The notes beneath the pieces are model-generated. The model had not been told where the DNA came from. It searched no databases and saw only the letters and a list, made by a program, of their open reading frames with translations. Made by a program: the position numbers and the translations under genes. DNA of 64,000 bases. Source: CANDOC01 sp965261725 (GTDB lineage Bacteria; Pseudomonadota; Gammaproteobacteria; Pseudomonadales; Endozoicomonadaceae). Location: positions 496,001 through 560,000 of the forward strand of contig CBDHDU010000044.1 in NCBI GenBank assembly GCA_965261725.1, in the 5' to 3' direction. Positions 1-7,625 of this stretch are shown here, one piece after another; the first letter of the stretch is position 1; the number at the start of each line of letters is the position of its first letter.

Positions 1-466
1 GTCTACAAAGAGAGCGCCAGAGGCCGAAGCAGACATCGGCCTGAACTGGACAGAATGCTCGATGCTGTCAGGGAAGGTGATGTCGTCGTGGTACAGAGGC
101 TGGATCGTTTAGGGCGCAGTTTAAAAGATCCCGTAGAGCTACCGGATGATTTTCATCAGCGAGGGGTTCCTTTATGTCCCTTTCTGAAAATATTGATACC
201 ACCACAGCGACTGGTGAGCTTGCTTTTCACATGATTGGTGCCTTTGCTCAGTTTGACGAAGGCTTATCTCAGCGCGCACCAAGGTCGGCTTAGAGGTCGC
301 GAGAGCCCGTGGTCGCGAAGGTGGAAGAAAACCCAAACTTGATAGTGCCGATATTAAAAAGGCCAAAGCCATGTTGCTTGATCCTGAAGTGACCAAAAGT
401 AAGGTCGCTCAGCACTTCGTTGTTAGCAGACCAACGCTAAACAAATGGTTGGATGAATCTAACTAA
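1..466 (+). pseudogene. serine recombinase (resolvase/invertase family) remnant
   Basis: Translation of the first 170 bases gives the middle of a Tn3-resolvase/invertase type serine recombinase, with the typical stretch LDRLGRSLKD. The frame then shifts near base 175, where SLSENIDTTTATGELAFH continues in another frame, and again near base 280, where VGLEVARARGREGGRKPKL and a C-terminal helix-turn-helix (SRPTLNKWLDESN, stop at 464-466) follow. The N-terminal part with the catalytic serine lies before the window. Two frameshifts make a working recombinase unlikely. Its place directly before a type I restriction locus suggests that the defence island arrived on, or was flanked by, a mobile element. 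Family assignment is firm; the exact shift sites are approximate. Confidence 0.85.
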
Positions 467-480
467 GAGATTCAAAGATA

Positions 481-545
481 GCTTTAGTCGAACTAAAGCA
501 AGTAAATAACTAAGAGTGAGTTGCCCAGGTAAAGGGCAAACTCAC
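481..545 (+). other. two inverted repeats between recombinase remnant and hsdM
   Basis: GCTTTAGT (481-488) pairs with ACTAAAGC (492-499), and GTGAGTTGCCC (516-526) pairs with GGGCAAACTCAC (534-545) with one bulged base. The second hairpin ends about 20 bases before the hsdM start. They could be a terminator for the recombinase or control elements for the restriction operon. Neither is followed by a clean T-run, so the role is open. Confidence 0.5.
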
Positions 546-565
546 AGAAATCAGGAATTACAGCA

Positions 566-2128
566 ATGATAAGTACCCAACAGCGCGCTGCACTACATGC
601 CCAAATATGGAAAATCGCTAACGATGTACGTGGCTCAGTTGATGGATGGGATTTTAAGCAGTACGTACTTGGCGCGCTATTCTATCGTTTTGTTAGCGAG
701 AACTTCGCCAGCTACATTGAAGGCGGAGACGATAGCATAAACTACGCACAACTTGGTGATGACATCATTACCGATGAAATCATCGAAGATGCGGTGAAAA
801 CCAAAGGCTACTTTATTTACCCAAGTAACCTTTTTACCAATGTAGTAGCCGATGCCCACAAGAACACCAACCTGAATACCGAGCTGGCCGATATCTTCAA
901 GTCCATCGAAAACTCAGCCAATGGCTACGACTCGGAAGGCGATATCAAAGGCTTGTTTGCTGATTTCGATACCACCAGTAACCGCCTGGGTAACACGGTA
1001 AAAGACAAAAACAAGCGGCTTGCAGACGTACTCAAGGGCGTTGCCGGGCTTAACCTGGGCGATTTTGAAGACAACCATATCGATCTGTTTGGTGATGCCT
1101 ACGAGTTTTTGATCTCCAACTACGCTGCTAACGCCGGTAAGTCAGGCGGAGAATTCTTCACGCCGCAAAACGTCTCTAGGCTAATTGCCCGGCTGGCGAT
1201 GCACAAGCAAACCAGTGTCAACAAAATCTATGATCCAGCGGCAGGCTCTGGCTCTTTACTGCTACAAGCCAAGAAGCATTTCGATGCCCATATCATTGAA
1301 GATGGCTTCTTTGGTCAGGAGATCAACCACACCACCTTTAACCTTGCGCGTATGAACATGTTTTTGCACAACATCAACTACGACAAGTTCAATATGCAGT
1401 TAGGTAACACGCTGACCGAACCGCACTTTGGTGACGACAAGCCTTTTGATGCTATCGTCTCTAATCCACCTTACTCGGTGAAGTGGATTGGCAGTGATGA
1501 TCCAACGCTTATCAACGATGAACGCTTTGCACCTGCCGGAGTATTGGCACCCAAATCCAAAGCCGATTTTGCATTTGTATTGCATGCGCTGAGCTATCTG
1601 TCCAGCAAAGGCCGTGCGGCCATTGTGTGCTTCCCCGGTATTTTTTATCGTGGTGGTGCAGAAAAGAAAATCCGCCAATACCTGGTGGATAACAACTACG
1701 TGGAAACGGTGATTTCGCTGGCGCCCAACCTGTTCTTTGGCACCACCATTGCGGTGAATATTCTGGTGCTATCGAAAAGCAAAAACGATACAACGACGCA
1801 GTTTATTGATGCCAGCGGCGAAGACTTCTTCAAAAAAGAGACCAACAACAATGTGATGCACGATGAACACATTGAAGCCGTGATGCAGCTCTTCGACAGC
1901 AAAGCCAATGTTGATCATGTAGCGGCGCAAATCGATAACAGCGAGATTGCCGACAAAGATTACAACCTGTCCGTAAGCACCTATGTGGAAGCCAAAGACA
2001 CCCGCGAGCAGATTGATATTGCCGAACTTAATCGCGAAATAGCGATAACTGTGGCCAAGATTGACGCGCTGCGTACCGATATCGATGCCATCATCGCGGA
2101 GATCGAAGGTGCGGAGATCGAAGCATGA
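566..2128 (+). CDS. hsdM: type I restriction-modification system, DNA methyltransferase subunit HsdM
   Basis: 520 residues, a normal HsdM length. With HsdS it would methylate adenine at N6 in a bipartite target and form the core of the restriction complex. The N-terminal helical domain (about 1-150) opens with a typical HsdM segment around residues 15-45. The N6-methyltransferase domain follows, with GGEFFTP (194-200), SAM-binding motif I DPAAGSG (223-229) and catalytic motif IV NPPY (300-303). The ATG follows a GGAATTACAGCA leader. The stop overlaps the hsdS start as ATGA, so the two are translationally coupled. Context (hsdS, prrC, rhuM, hsdR downstream) matches the E. coli prr locus, where this gene is called prrA. 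It looks intact. Confidence 0.96.
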   Translation: MISTQQRAALHAQIWKIANDVRGSVDGWDFKQYVLGALFYRFVSENFASYIEGGDDSINYAQLGDDIITDEIIEDAVKTKGYFIYPSNLFTNVVADAHKNTNLNTELADIFKSIENSANGYDSEGDIKGLFADFDTTSNRLGNTVKDKNKRLADVLKGVAGLNLGDFEDNHIDLFGDAYEFLISNYAANAGKSGGEFFTPQNVSRLIARLAMHKQTSVNKIYDPAAGSGSLLLQAKKHFDAHIIEDGFFGQEINHTTFNLARMNMFLHNINYDKFNMQLGNTLTEPHFGDDKPFDAIVSNPPYSVKWIGSDDPTLINDERFAPAGVLAPKSKADFAFVLHALSYLSSKGRAAIVCFPGIFYRGGAEKKIRQYLVDNNYVETVISLAPNLFFGTTIAVNILVLSKSKNDTTTQFIDASGEDFFKKETNNNVMHDEHIEAVMQLFDSKANVDHVAAQIDNSEIADKDYNLSVSTYVEAKDTREQIDIAELNREIAITVAKIDALRTDIDAIIAEIEGAEIEA

Positions 2129-3390
2129 GTTCATTAAGTTTTATGAAAAAACTGCTTAATGGTGTTGAGGTTGAATGGAAGCCGCTTGGAGAAGTTGTTG
2201 AATATTCAAAAACTAGAGTTGATGCTTCGACCCTTGATGCCACTACGTTTGTGGGAGTCGATAACCTTGTCGCTAACAAAGGTGGCCGAGTTGACGCAGA
2301 TTATAGCCCCAATACATCTTGGGTAACCGCATACGAGCTGGGTGACATTCTTCTCGGAAACATTCGTCCATATCTGAAGAAAGTGTGGAGAGCAACCAGT
2401 TCAGGTGGCTGTAGCGGTGATGTTCTCGCAATTCGGATTCTAGGCGAGTGCAAGCCGTACGTAAATTCAGAGTTTTTATATTACCTATTGTCATCAGACG
2501 GGTTCTTCTCATACAACATGCAGCACGCAAAAGGTGCAAAGATGCCGCGTGGAGATAAAGCTGCGATTATGATGTACCAAATCCCAATCCCCAGCCCAGA
2601 CAACCCAGAAAAATCACTGGAAATCCAAGCAGAAATCGTGCGGATTCTGGACACTTTCACCGAGCTGACAACCGAGCTGACAACCGAGCTTAACGCACGC
2701 AAAAAACAATACAACTACTACCGTGACCAGTTATTGAACTTTGAAGAAGGTGAAGTTGAGTGGAAACCTTTGGGAGATATAGGAGAGTTTATTCGCGGGA
2801 AACGCTTCACTAAAAAAGATTACGTGACAGATGGCGGTGTTAAGGTTATCCATTACGGTGAAATCTATACTCACTACGGTACTTCAGCTACAAATGCGAT
2901 TTCACAGGTTCGAGCTGAACTAGCAAAATCGCTTCGCTACGCTGAGCCAAATGATGTCATTGTAGCCAGTGTGAGTGAAACTGTCGAAGATGTTGGTAAG
3001 GCTATTGCCTGGTTGGGTAACGAAAAAGTAGCAATTCATGATGATAGTTACGCTATCCGTCATTCTTTAAATCCGAAGTATTTATCTTATTGCTTACAAA
3101 CCGAAGGCTTTGATGCGCAGAAAGTCAAACATGTAAGTCGAGGAAAGGTAAAAAGACTGTTGATTGATGGAATTTCATTGGTGCGAATCCCTATCCCATA
3201 TCCAGATGACATCAAAAAATCGCTTACTGAACAAGCTCGTATTGTCGCTATCTTAGACAAGTTCGACACGCTCACTAGCTCTCTAAGCGAAGGTTTACCG
3301 CGCGAGATCGAACTACGCCAAAAGCAATACGAATACTACCGTGACTTGTTGCTGAGCTTTCCTCAGCCAGAAGTAACGGAGGGCGTATAA
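2125..3390 (+). CDS. hsdS: type I restriction-modification system, specificity subunit HsdS
   Basis: 421 residues with the usual two half-sites: a target-recognition domain (about 10-165), a conserved helical spacer (about 168-210, ending QYNYYRDQLLNF), a second recognition domain (about 212-370) and a second conserved helix (ending QYEYYRDLLLSF). The two conserved helices resemble each other, as expected for the circular HsdS fold. Between the domains lies a TELT-TELT-TELN repeat, the position at which type IC enzymes such as EcoR124 carry their TAEL repeats. The start overlaps the hsdM stop by four bases. The recognition sequence cannot be read from the protein. The equivalent in the prr locus is prrB. 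Confidence 0.95.
   Translation: MSSLSFMKKLLNGVEVEWKPLGEVVEYSKTRVDASTLDATTFVGVDNLVANKGGRVDADYSPNTSWVTAYELGDILLGNIRPYLKKVWRATSSGGCSGDVLAIRILGECKPYVNSEFLYYLLSSDGFFSYNMQHAKGAKMPRGDKAAIMMYQIPIPSPDNPEKSLEIQAEIVRILDTFTELTTELTTELNARKKQYNYYRDQLLNFEEGEVEWKPLGDIGEFIRGKRFTKKDYVTDGGVKVIHYGEIYTHYGTSATNAISQVRAELAKSLRYAEPNDVIVASVSETVEDVGKAIAWLGNEKVAIHDDSYAIRHSLNPKYLSYCLQTEGFDAQKVKHVSRGKVKRLLIDGISLVRIPIPYPDDIKKSLTEQARIVAILDKFDTLTSSLSEGLPREIELRQKQYEYYRDLLLSFPQPEVTEGV
2659..2694 (+). repeat. 12 bp in-frame repeat in hsdS central spacer (three units)
   Basis: ACCGAGCTGACA occurs at 2659-2670 and 2671-2682, followed by a diverged third unit ACCGAGCTTAAC at 2683-2694. Each unit encodes four residues (T-E-L-T/N) without breaking the frame. 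In the EcoR124 family, gain or loss of such a unit changes the length of the non-specific spacer in the DNA target. Slippage here could do the same; that role is inferred. Confidence 0.8.
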
Positions 3391-3391
3391 C

Positions 3392-4579
3392 GTGGGTAAG
3401 TCACTCAATGAGATTGCACAGGAGCTCAAGGACTCTCCTAAAAAAGTGCAATTGATTTATGCTTTTAACGGCTCAGGTAAAACCCGGCTCTCTCGCGAGT
3501 TCAAAGAGTTGCTGGCAGCTGAAATCGATGTAGAAGGCGATGATGATGCTGATGCATCAGAGCTGTCGCGCAAAAATATCCTTTACTACAACGCCTTTAC
3601 CGAAGATTTGTTTTACTGGGATAACGACCTGGGTGGTGACGAGCACAGGAAACTCAAGATCCACCCAAACGCTTTCACTAAATGGGTGCTTGAAGATCAG
3701 GGACAAGAAAACAGCATTGTTACCCACTTTCAGCGCCTGACAAATAGCAAGCTGACACCGGAATTTAACCCGGATTTCACGGAGATCTCGTTTTCAATTC
3801 ATCGCGGCGATGAAGATCGTTTAGAAGGCCTGAAAATCTCCAAGGGTGAAGAAAGCAATCTTATTTGGAGCGTGTTCTACAGCTTGCTTGAGCAAGTGAT
3901 TGAAGAGCTAAATATTCCCGAGCCCGAAGGTAGAAGCACTAACGATTTTGATAACTTACAGTATGTTTTTATTGACGATCCGGTAAGCTCGTTAGATGAA
4001 AATCACCTAATAGAGCTGGCTGTAGATCTGGCAGAGTTGATTCGGTCTAACGAATCTGAACTCAAATTCGTTGTAACCACACACAACCCTTTGTTCTTTA
4101 ACGTCCTGTTCAATGAGCTTAACAGTGATGACAAGGACAGCGGCTACAAGAAGAAATGGTTCAAGAATTACCGATTAGACAAAGAGGGCGATGGCTCATT
4201 CTTGCTGGAAGAGCAGCCGAAGGATTCTGCATTTTCATATCATCTTCACCTTAAATCTGAGCTTGAGAAAGCTATCGAGACTGGTCAGCTAGGCAAGTAC
4301 CACTTCAATTATCTTCGCAACATCCTTGAAAAGACGACTATTTTTCTGGGTTACAAGCGGTGGGGAGAGCTATTGCCTCAAACAGCAAACGGTAATGCCA
4401 ACCCATACGAAGCAAGGATTATGATCTTACGAAGTCACTCTAAATATGCGGGTGAGGAGATGAATGATCTGACCGATGACGAAAAGCGAGTTTTAACTCG
4501 CTTAGTCAGGCATCTCGATAAAATTTATAAACCTGATCTAGCAGATGCTCAGCGGGTTGGGGGCGAAAATGACCAATAA
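3392..4579 (+). CDS. prrC: PrrC-type anticodon nuclease (latent tRNA-Lys ribonuclease)
   Basis: 395 residues, close to my recollection of E. coli PrrC (396) and alignable to it from end to end. PrrC cleaves tRNA-Lys at the anticodon when phage interference with the type I enzyme releases it. The ABC-like ATPase part has Walker A FNGSGKT (25-31), a signature-like SKGEES (150-155), Walker B FIDDP with VSSLD (193-202) and a switch histidine in TTHNPL (229-234). A PrrC-box-like stretch, KDSAFSYHLHLK, lies at 277-288. In the C-terminal nuclease domain, Arg309 and Glu313 (LRN-ILEK) and His349 (RSHSKY) match the known Arg320-Glu324-His356 triad. GTG start two bases after hsdS. The gene appears intact although hsdR downstream is broken. 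Confidence 0.9.
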   Translation: MGKSLNEIAQELKDSPKKVQLIYAFNGSGKTRLSREFKELLAAEIDVEGDDDADASELSRKNILYYNAFTEDLFYWDNDLGGDEHRKLKIHPNAFTKWVLEDQGQENSIVTHFQRLTNSKLTPEFNPDFTEISFSIHRGDEDRLEGLKISKGEESNLIWSVFYSLLEQVIEELNIPEPEGRSTNDFDNLQYVFIDDPVSSLDENHLIELAVDLAELIRSNESELKFVVTTHNPLFFNVLFNELNSDDKDSGYKKKWFKNYRLDKEGDGSFLLEEQPKDSAFSYHLHLKSELEKAIETGQLGKYHFNYLRNILEKTTIFLGYKRWGELLPQTANGNANPYEARIMILRSHSKYAGEEMNDLTDDEKRVLTRLVRHLDKIYKPDLADAQRVGGENDQ

Positions 4580-5606
4580 AAGCCTTAGCCTACAAGACCA
4601 AACCACAGAGTTCCTGCTCTATACCGCTCCCAATGGTGATGTGAAAGTTGAGGTGCTGCTCAGCAATGAAACCATCTGGCTCACTCAAAAGCGCATGGCA
4701 GAGCTGTTTGGGGTGGGTGTACCAGCCATCTCCAAGCACCTGAAAAACATCTTTGAAAGCAATGAGTTACAAGAAGAAGTGGTTGTTTCCATTTTGGAAA
4801 ACACCACTGCCCACGGCGCTGTTGATGGGCTTACGCAAACCAAAGCGGTGAAATACTACAACCTTGATGCGGTGATCTCGGTAGGCTACCGAGTCAACTC
4901 GACTCAAGCGACTCAGTTCCGGATCTGGGCAACTGCGCTCATTAAAGAGTACATCATCAAAGGTTTTGCTATGGATGATGAACGCCTTAAAAACGGACGT
5001 TTCTTTGGTAAGGATTACTTTAAAGAGCTGTTAGAACGGGTTCGCTCGATTCGCGCCAGTGAACGGCGCATCTATCAGCAAATTACCGACATTTTTGCCG
5101 AATGCAGCATCGATTACGATCCTAAATCGGCGACGACTCGCCAGTTTTACGCGCATGTTCAGGACAAGTTTCATTTTGCGATCACAGGTCATACCGCAGC
5201 AGAGCTGATCGCTTTAAAAGCGGATGCAACCAAACCATTAATGGGCATGAGTACCTATAAAAATGCGCCAGATGGCCGTGTGCTCAAGTCTGACTCAACG
5301 GTCGCCAAAAACTATCTGCCAGAAAAAGAGATCAAACAGCTAGAGCGTGCGGTATCGGCCTTTTTTGATTACATCGAAGGCATCATTGAAAGGCGCAACA
5401 CCTTTACCATGGAAGGCTTTGCAGAGAGCGTCAATAAATTCTTAAGCTTCAATGAGTATGACATTTTGGAAGGCTACGGCAATGTCTCCCGTAAGCAGGC
5501 AGAGCAAAAAGCCTTTGCAGAATACGACAAATTTAACAAGCAGCAGCGCATTGAATCTGACTTTGATCGTCAAGTACAAAAAATGCTGAATAAAAAGGAC
5601 AAGTAG
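4569..5606 (+). CDS. rhuM: RhuM family protein
   Basis: 345 residues from the ATG at 4569, which overlaps the end of prrC by 11 bases; an upstream in-frame start at 4545 would add eight residues. The protein matches the RhuM family (COG3943): an N-terminal helix-turn-helix-like part (TIWLTQKRMAELFGVG, ISKHLKNIF), the conserved KYYNLDAVISVGYRVNS stretch, RIWATALIKEYI, and a C-terminal domain around HTAAELI and SFNEYDILEGYG. RhuM was named in a Salmonella pathogenicity island and its biochemical role is not established. Genes of this family are often seen inside type I restriction loci, as here between prrC and hsdR. Tight packing implies cotranscription. Family assignment is firm; the function is unknown. 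Confidence 0.85.
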   Translation: MTNKSLSLQDQTTEFLLYTAPNGDVKVEVLLSNETIWLTQKRMAELFGVGVPAISKHLKNIFESNELQEEVVVSILENTTAHGAVDGLTQTKAVKYYNLDAVISVGYRVNSTQATQFRIWATALIKEYIIKGFAMDDERLKNGRFFGKDYFKELLERVRSIRASERRIYQQITDIFAECSIDYDPKSATTRQFYAHVQDKFHFAITGHTAAELIALKADATKPLMGMSTYKNAPDGRVLKSDSTVAKNYLPEKEIKQLERAVSAFFDYIEGIIERRNTFTMEGFAESVNKFLSFNEYDILEGYGNVSRKQAEQKAFAEYDKFNKQQRIESDFDRQVQKMLNKKDK

Positions 5607-5608
5607 TT

Positions 5609-6073
5609 ATGGCTGATTACAAAACCATTGCTGAATCCAACAGCTTTATCGTGCTTGATAAGTACACTCAGGATTGGCAGATCAAAGAGAGCTACCAAAG
5701 TGAAGATGCGCTGGAACGCGAGCTGATTGAGGATCTGCAAAATCAGGGCTATGAATTTTTACCTGAATTGAATACCCCAGAGAAGATGCTGGCCAACGTA
5801 CGCGAACAGCTGCAAAAGCTCAATAGCGTTACTTTTCTAAGTGGCGAGTGGCAACGCTTTGTTGAGCAGTTCTTAGATAACCCCAGCGACAACATCACCG
5901 ACAAAACCCGCAAAATCCACGATGATTACATTCATGATTTTGTGTTTGATGATGGCCATATTGAGAACATTTATCTGGTCGACAAGCAGAAACTCACCCG
6001 CAATAAGGTGCAGGTTATCAGCAATTCCCGAACATTAAACGACAAACTAATTATACTTCGGAGTGGCCAATAG
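5609..6073 (+). pseudogene. hsdR: type I restriction endonuclease HsdR, 5' fragment (interrupted by IS)
   Basis: The first 136 codons (to base 6016) encode the N-terminal part of HsdR, up to NKVQV. The frame then runs into the insertion sequence, adds about 18 element-encoded residues and stops at 6073. It starts two bases after rhuM with a normal ATG (MADYKTIAE). Joining base 6018 to base 7635 gives an uninterrupted frame reading NKVQVIKQFEQTG, and a total HsdR of about 1,035 residues, typical of type IC enzymes. This fragment lacks both the nuclease motif and the motor domains and cannot restrict DNA alone. In E. coli prr the equivalent gene is prrD. Confidence 0.93.
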
Positions 6074-7625
6074 AATTAGTTGGAGACGAAGAAGCCTTCT
6101 CCACCGTCGCAGAGCAGTCAATTTCTCTACATATCAAACACTGAAACACAAGGCTACTCAGCCTCTATGTGGTATCAAGCTCCAGGCTTTTGAGGCTGAC
6201 ACTTTTTCCCCTTGCGATCGCCGTAAGAAACTCTGTCCATGAATCAATGAAGAACCAGTCGAACAAGCCCCTGATAGCGTGCCAAAGCGCTTTCTTTGAT
6301 TTCGATGCTGATAACGCTTTTTGAAAAAGAGGGCAGGCAAGCTGCTCGATTTGGTCAATAAGGAAGGCGGTAAACGTCAGGCTGGCGAAGTTAGTCGCCA
6401 GGTGCATTTTACCGTGCCCGTAGTTGTGTTCCAGGTTGTAGTCTTGTGTTTTCAGTGTGTTAAACGTCTCATTCTCTATTTTCCACTTAGCGCGTCCTCC
6501 TCGCATGATTTTTGCCACGCTTTCTTTGGTGATTTCAATATCAGTCACCCAGGTATTGGTGTACTTCTTGTCATTGGGGCTGATTTCCACGTACTCAAGG
6601 TAGTTGACCAGAATATCCTGATGGGATTTGTTGATGGGAACGCCATTGATGAACCGGAACCAATGCCGGTAGCCGTCTTCATCGGTGAATTCATAACGTG
6701 TGACCTTACCGGCGATGTCCATCTCATCGACGGCCTCATAAAGCGACACATGGCTGGTGTCTTTCGCGACCATAATGAAGCTGTAGTCGTAGGATTTCAC
6801 CAATTTGATCGTGGGACCATCGGAGTACAAGTCGTCAAAATTCAGTACCAACTTAAGGTGTGGGTGTTCTCTGGCAATATTCGACAGGAGCCTTTCGAGT
6901 GCTGTTTTTTCACAGTCGTTTTTTGAAGCATCGACTTGTTGAATAATGGGTTCCGGCATTAAAGGCAGCACTTCTTTCTTGCCCGGCTTAACCAGACAGC
7001 AGCCCAATAGTTGGTGATAATACTGGGGATTCTTGCTGTCTGGCTTTTTCACACAGCACTCTGGACAATCAATTTTTCCCGAAGAAAAATGCCCCGTCCC
7101 ATCAATAGGCGCAAGATAGCCTTCCTCAAAGTACTCAAACTGCCTGAGCCGCCCGGAGCGCTGAACATAGGCGAATAACGCCGTGAAAAATTTCCGCAAA
7201 TACCGAGTTTCGATCGGGTCAAGCAGCTCAGCGAGGCGAGAATCACTCGGCACTCTATTGACATTGTAGAGTGATTTCAGGTTGTGAATTTTATCTGTAT
7301 TCTGTACGCAGTCCTGATCAAATTTCAGCAACGACGGATATTTAAGGTGCATGACCGCCAGGCCACACATGATGGCATCATGCAGTGCGATCTTGTCATG
7401 GTTGTTCACCGGCCTAAAATCTGGAACCTTGGCAGCTTCTTTGGAGACGACGCTGATTAGTTTTTCAGCCAGCGCTTTTTGTTGTTTTTTTGTTGAAGAC
7501 ACAGAGAATACGACTGTAGATGTATAGTCTGCATACTGTACCTCAAAGTCTGCGATTTAGGGAATATCAGAACTACCGCTATCCCTTGGTATCACTGGTT
7601 TTAATCAAGTGCTCGGGAATTACTG
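6019..7625 (-). mobile_element. insertion sequence (1,607 bp) in hsdR, with 9 bp target duplication
   Basis: Left end CAGCAATTCCCGAACA (6019-6034) and the reverse complement of the right end, CAGTAATTCCCGAGCA (7610-7625), form a 16 bp terminal inverted repeat with two mismatches. The flanks carry the same 9-mer, GCAGGTTAT, at 6010-6018 and 7626-7634, a clean target-site duplication. The only gene inside is a DDE transposase on the minus strand. Because one duplication copy plus the element can be removed to restore hsdR codon for codon, the insertion looks recent. I do not assign the IS family with certainty; the transposase is of the IS4-like DDE type. Confidence 0.93.
6165..7502 (-). CDS. 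IS transposase, DDE (IS4-like) type
   Basis: 445 residues. Candidate catalytic acids are Asp134 (APIDGTGHF), an Asp in the LNFDDLYSDG segment (223-228) and Glu343 in RAKWKIENETFNTLK, which resembles the Y-R-E-K type end of IS4-like enzymes. A CPECC motif at 146-150 could bind metal. It would catalyse cut-and-paste transposition of the surrounding element. The gene is full length with no visible frameshift, so the element may still be active. It is transcribed against hsdR. Starts at ATG 7502; the coding region fills most of the 1,607 bp element. Confidence 0.9.
   Translation of the reverse strand: MSSTKKQQKALAEKLISVVSKEAAKVPDFRPVNNHDKIALHDAIMCGLAVMHLKYPSLLKFDQDCVQNTDKIHNLKSLYNVNRVPSDSRLAELLDPIETRYLRKFFTALFAYVQRSGRLRQFEYFEEGYLAPIDGTGHFSSGKIDCPECCVKKPDSKNPQYYHQLLGCCLVKPGKKEVLPLMPEPIIQQVDASKNDCEKTALERLLSNIAREHPHLKLVLNFDDLYSDGPTIKLVKSYDYSFIMVAKDTSHVSLYEAVDEMDIAGKVTRYEFTDEDGYRHWFRFINGVPINKSHQDILVNYLEYVEISPNDKKYTNTWVTDIEITKESVAKIMRGGRAKWKIENETFNTLKTQDYNLEHNYGHGKMHLATNFASLTFTAFLIDQIEQLACPLFQKALSASKSKKALWHAIRGLFDWFFIDSWTEFLTAIARGKSVSLKSLELDTT

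Noticed and set aside
172..396. Minus-strand reading frame of 74 codons over the recombinase remnant
   Set aside because: It lies opposite sequence that clearly encodes recombinase parts, has no ribosome-binding site and matches nothing.
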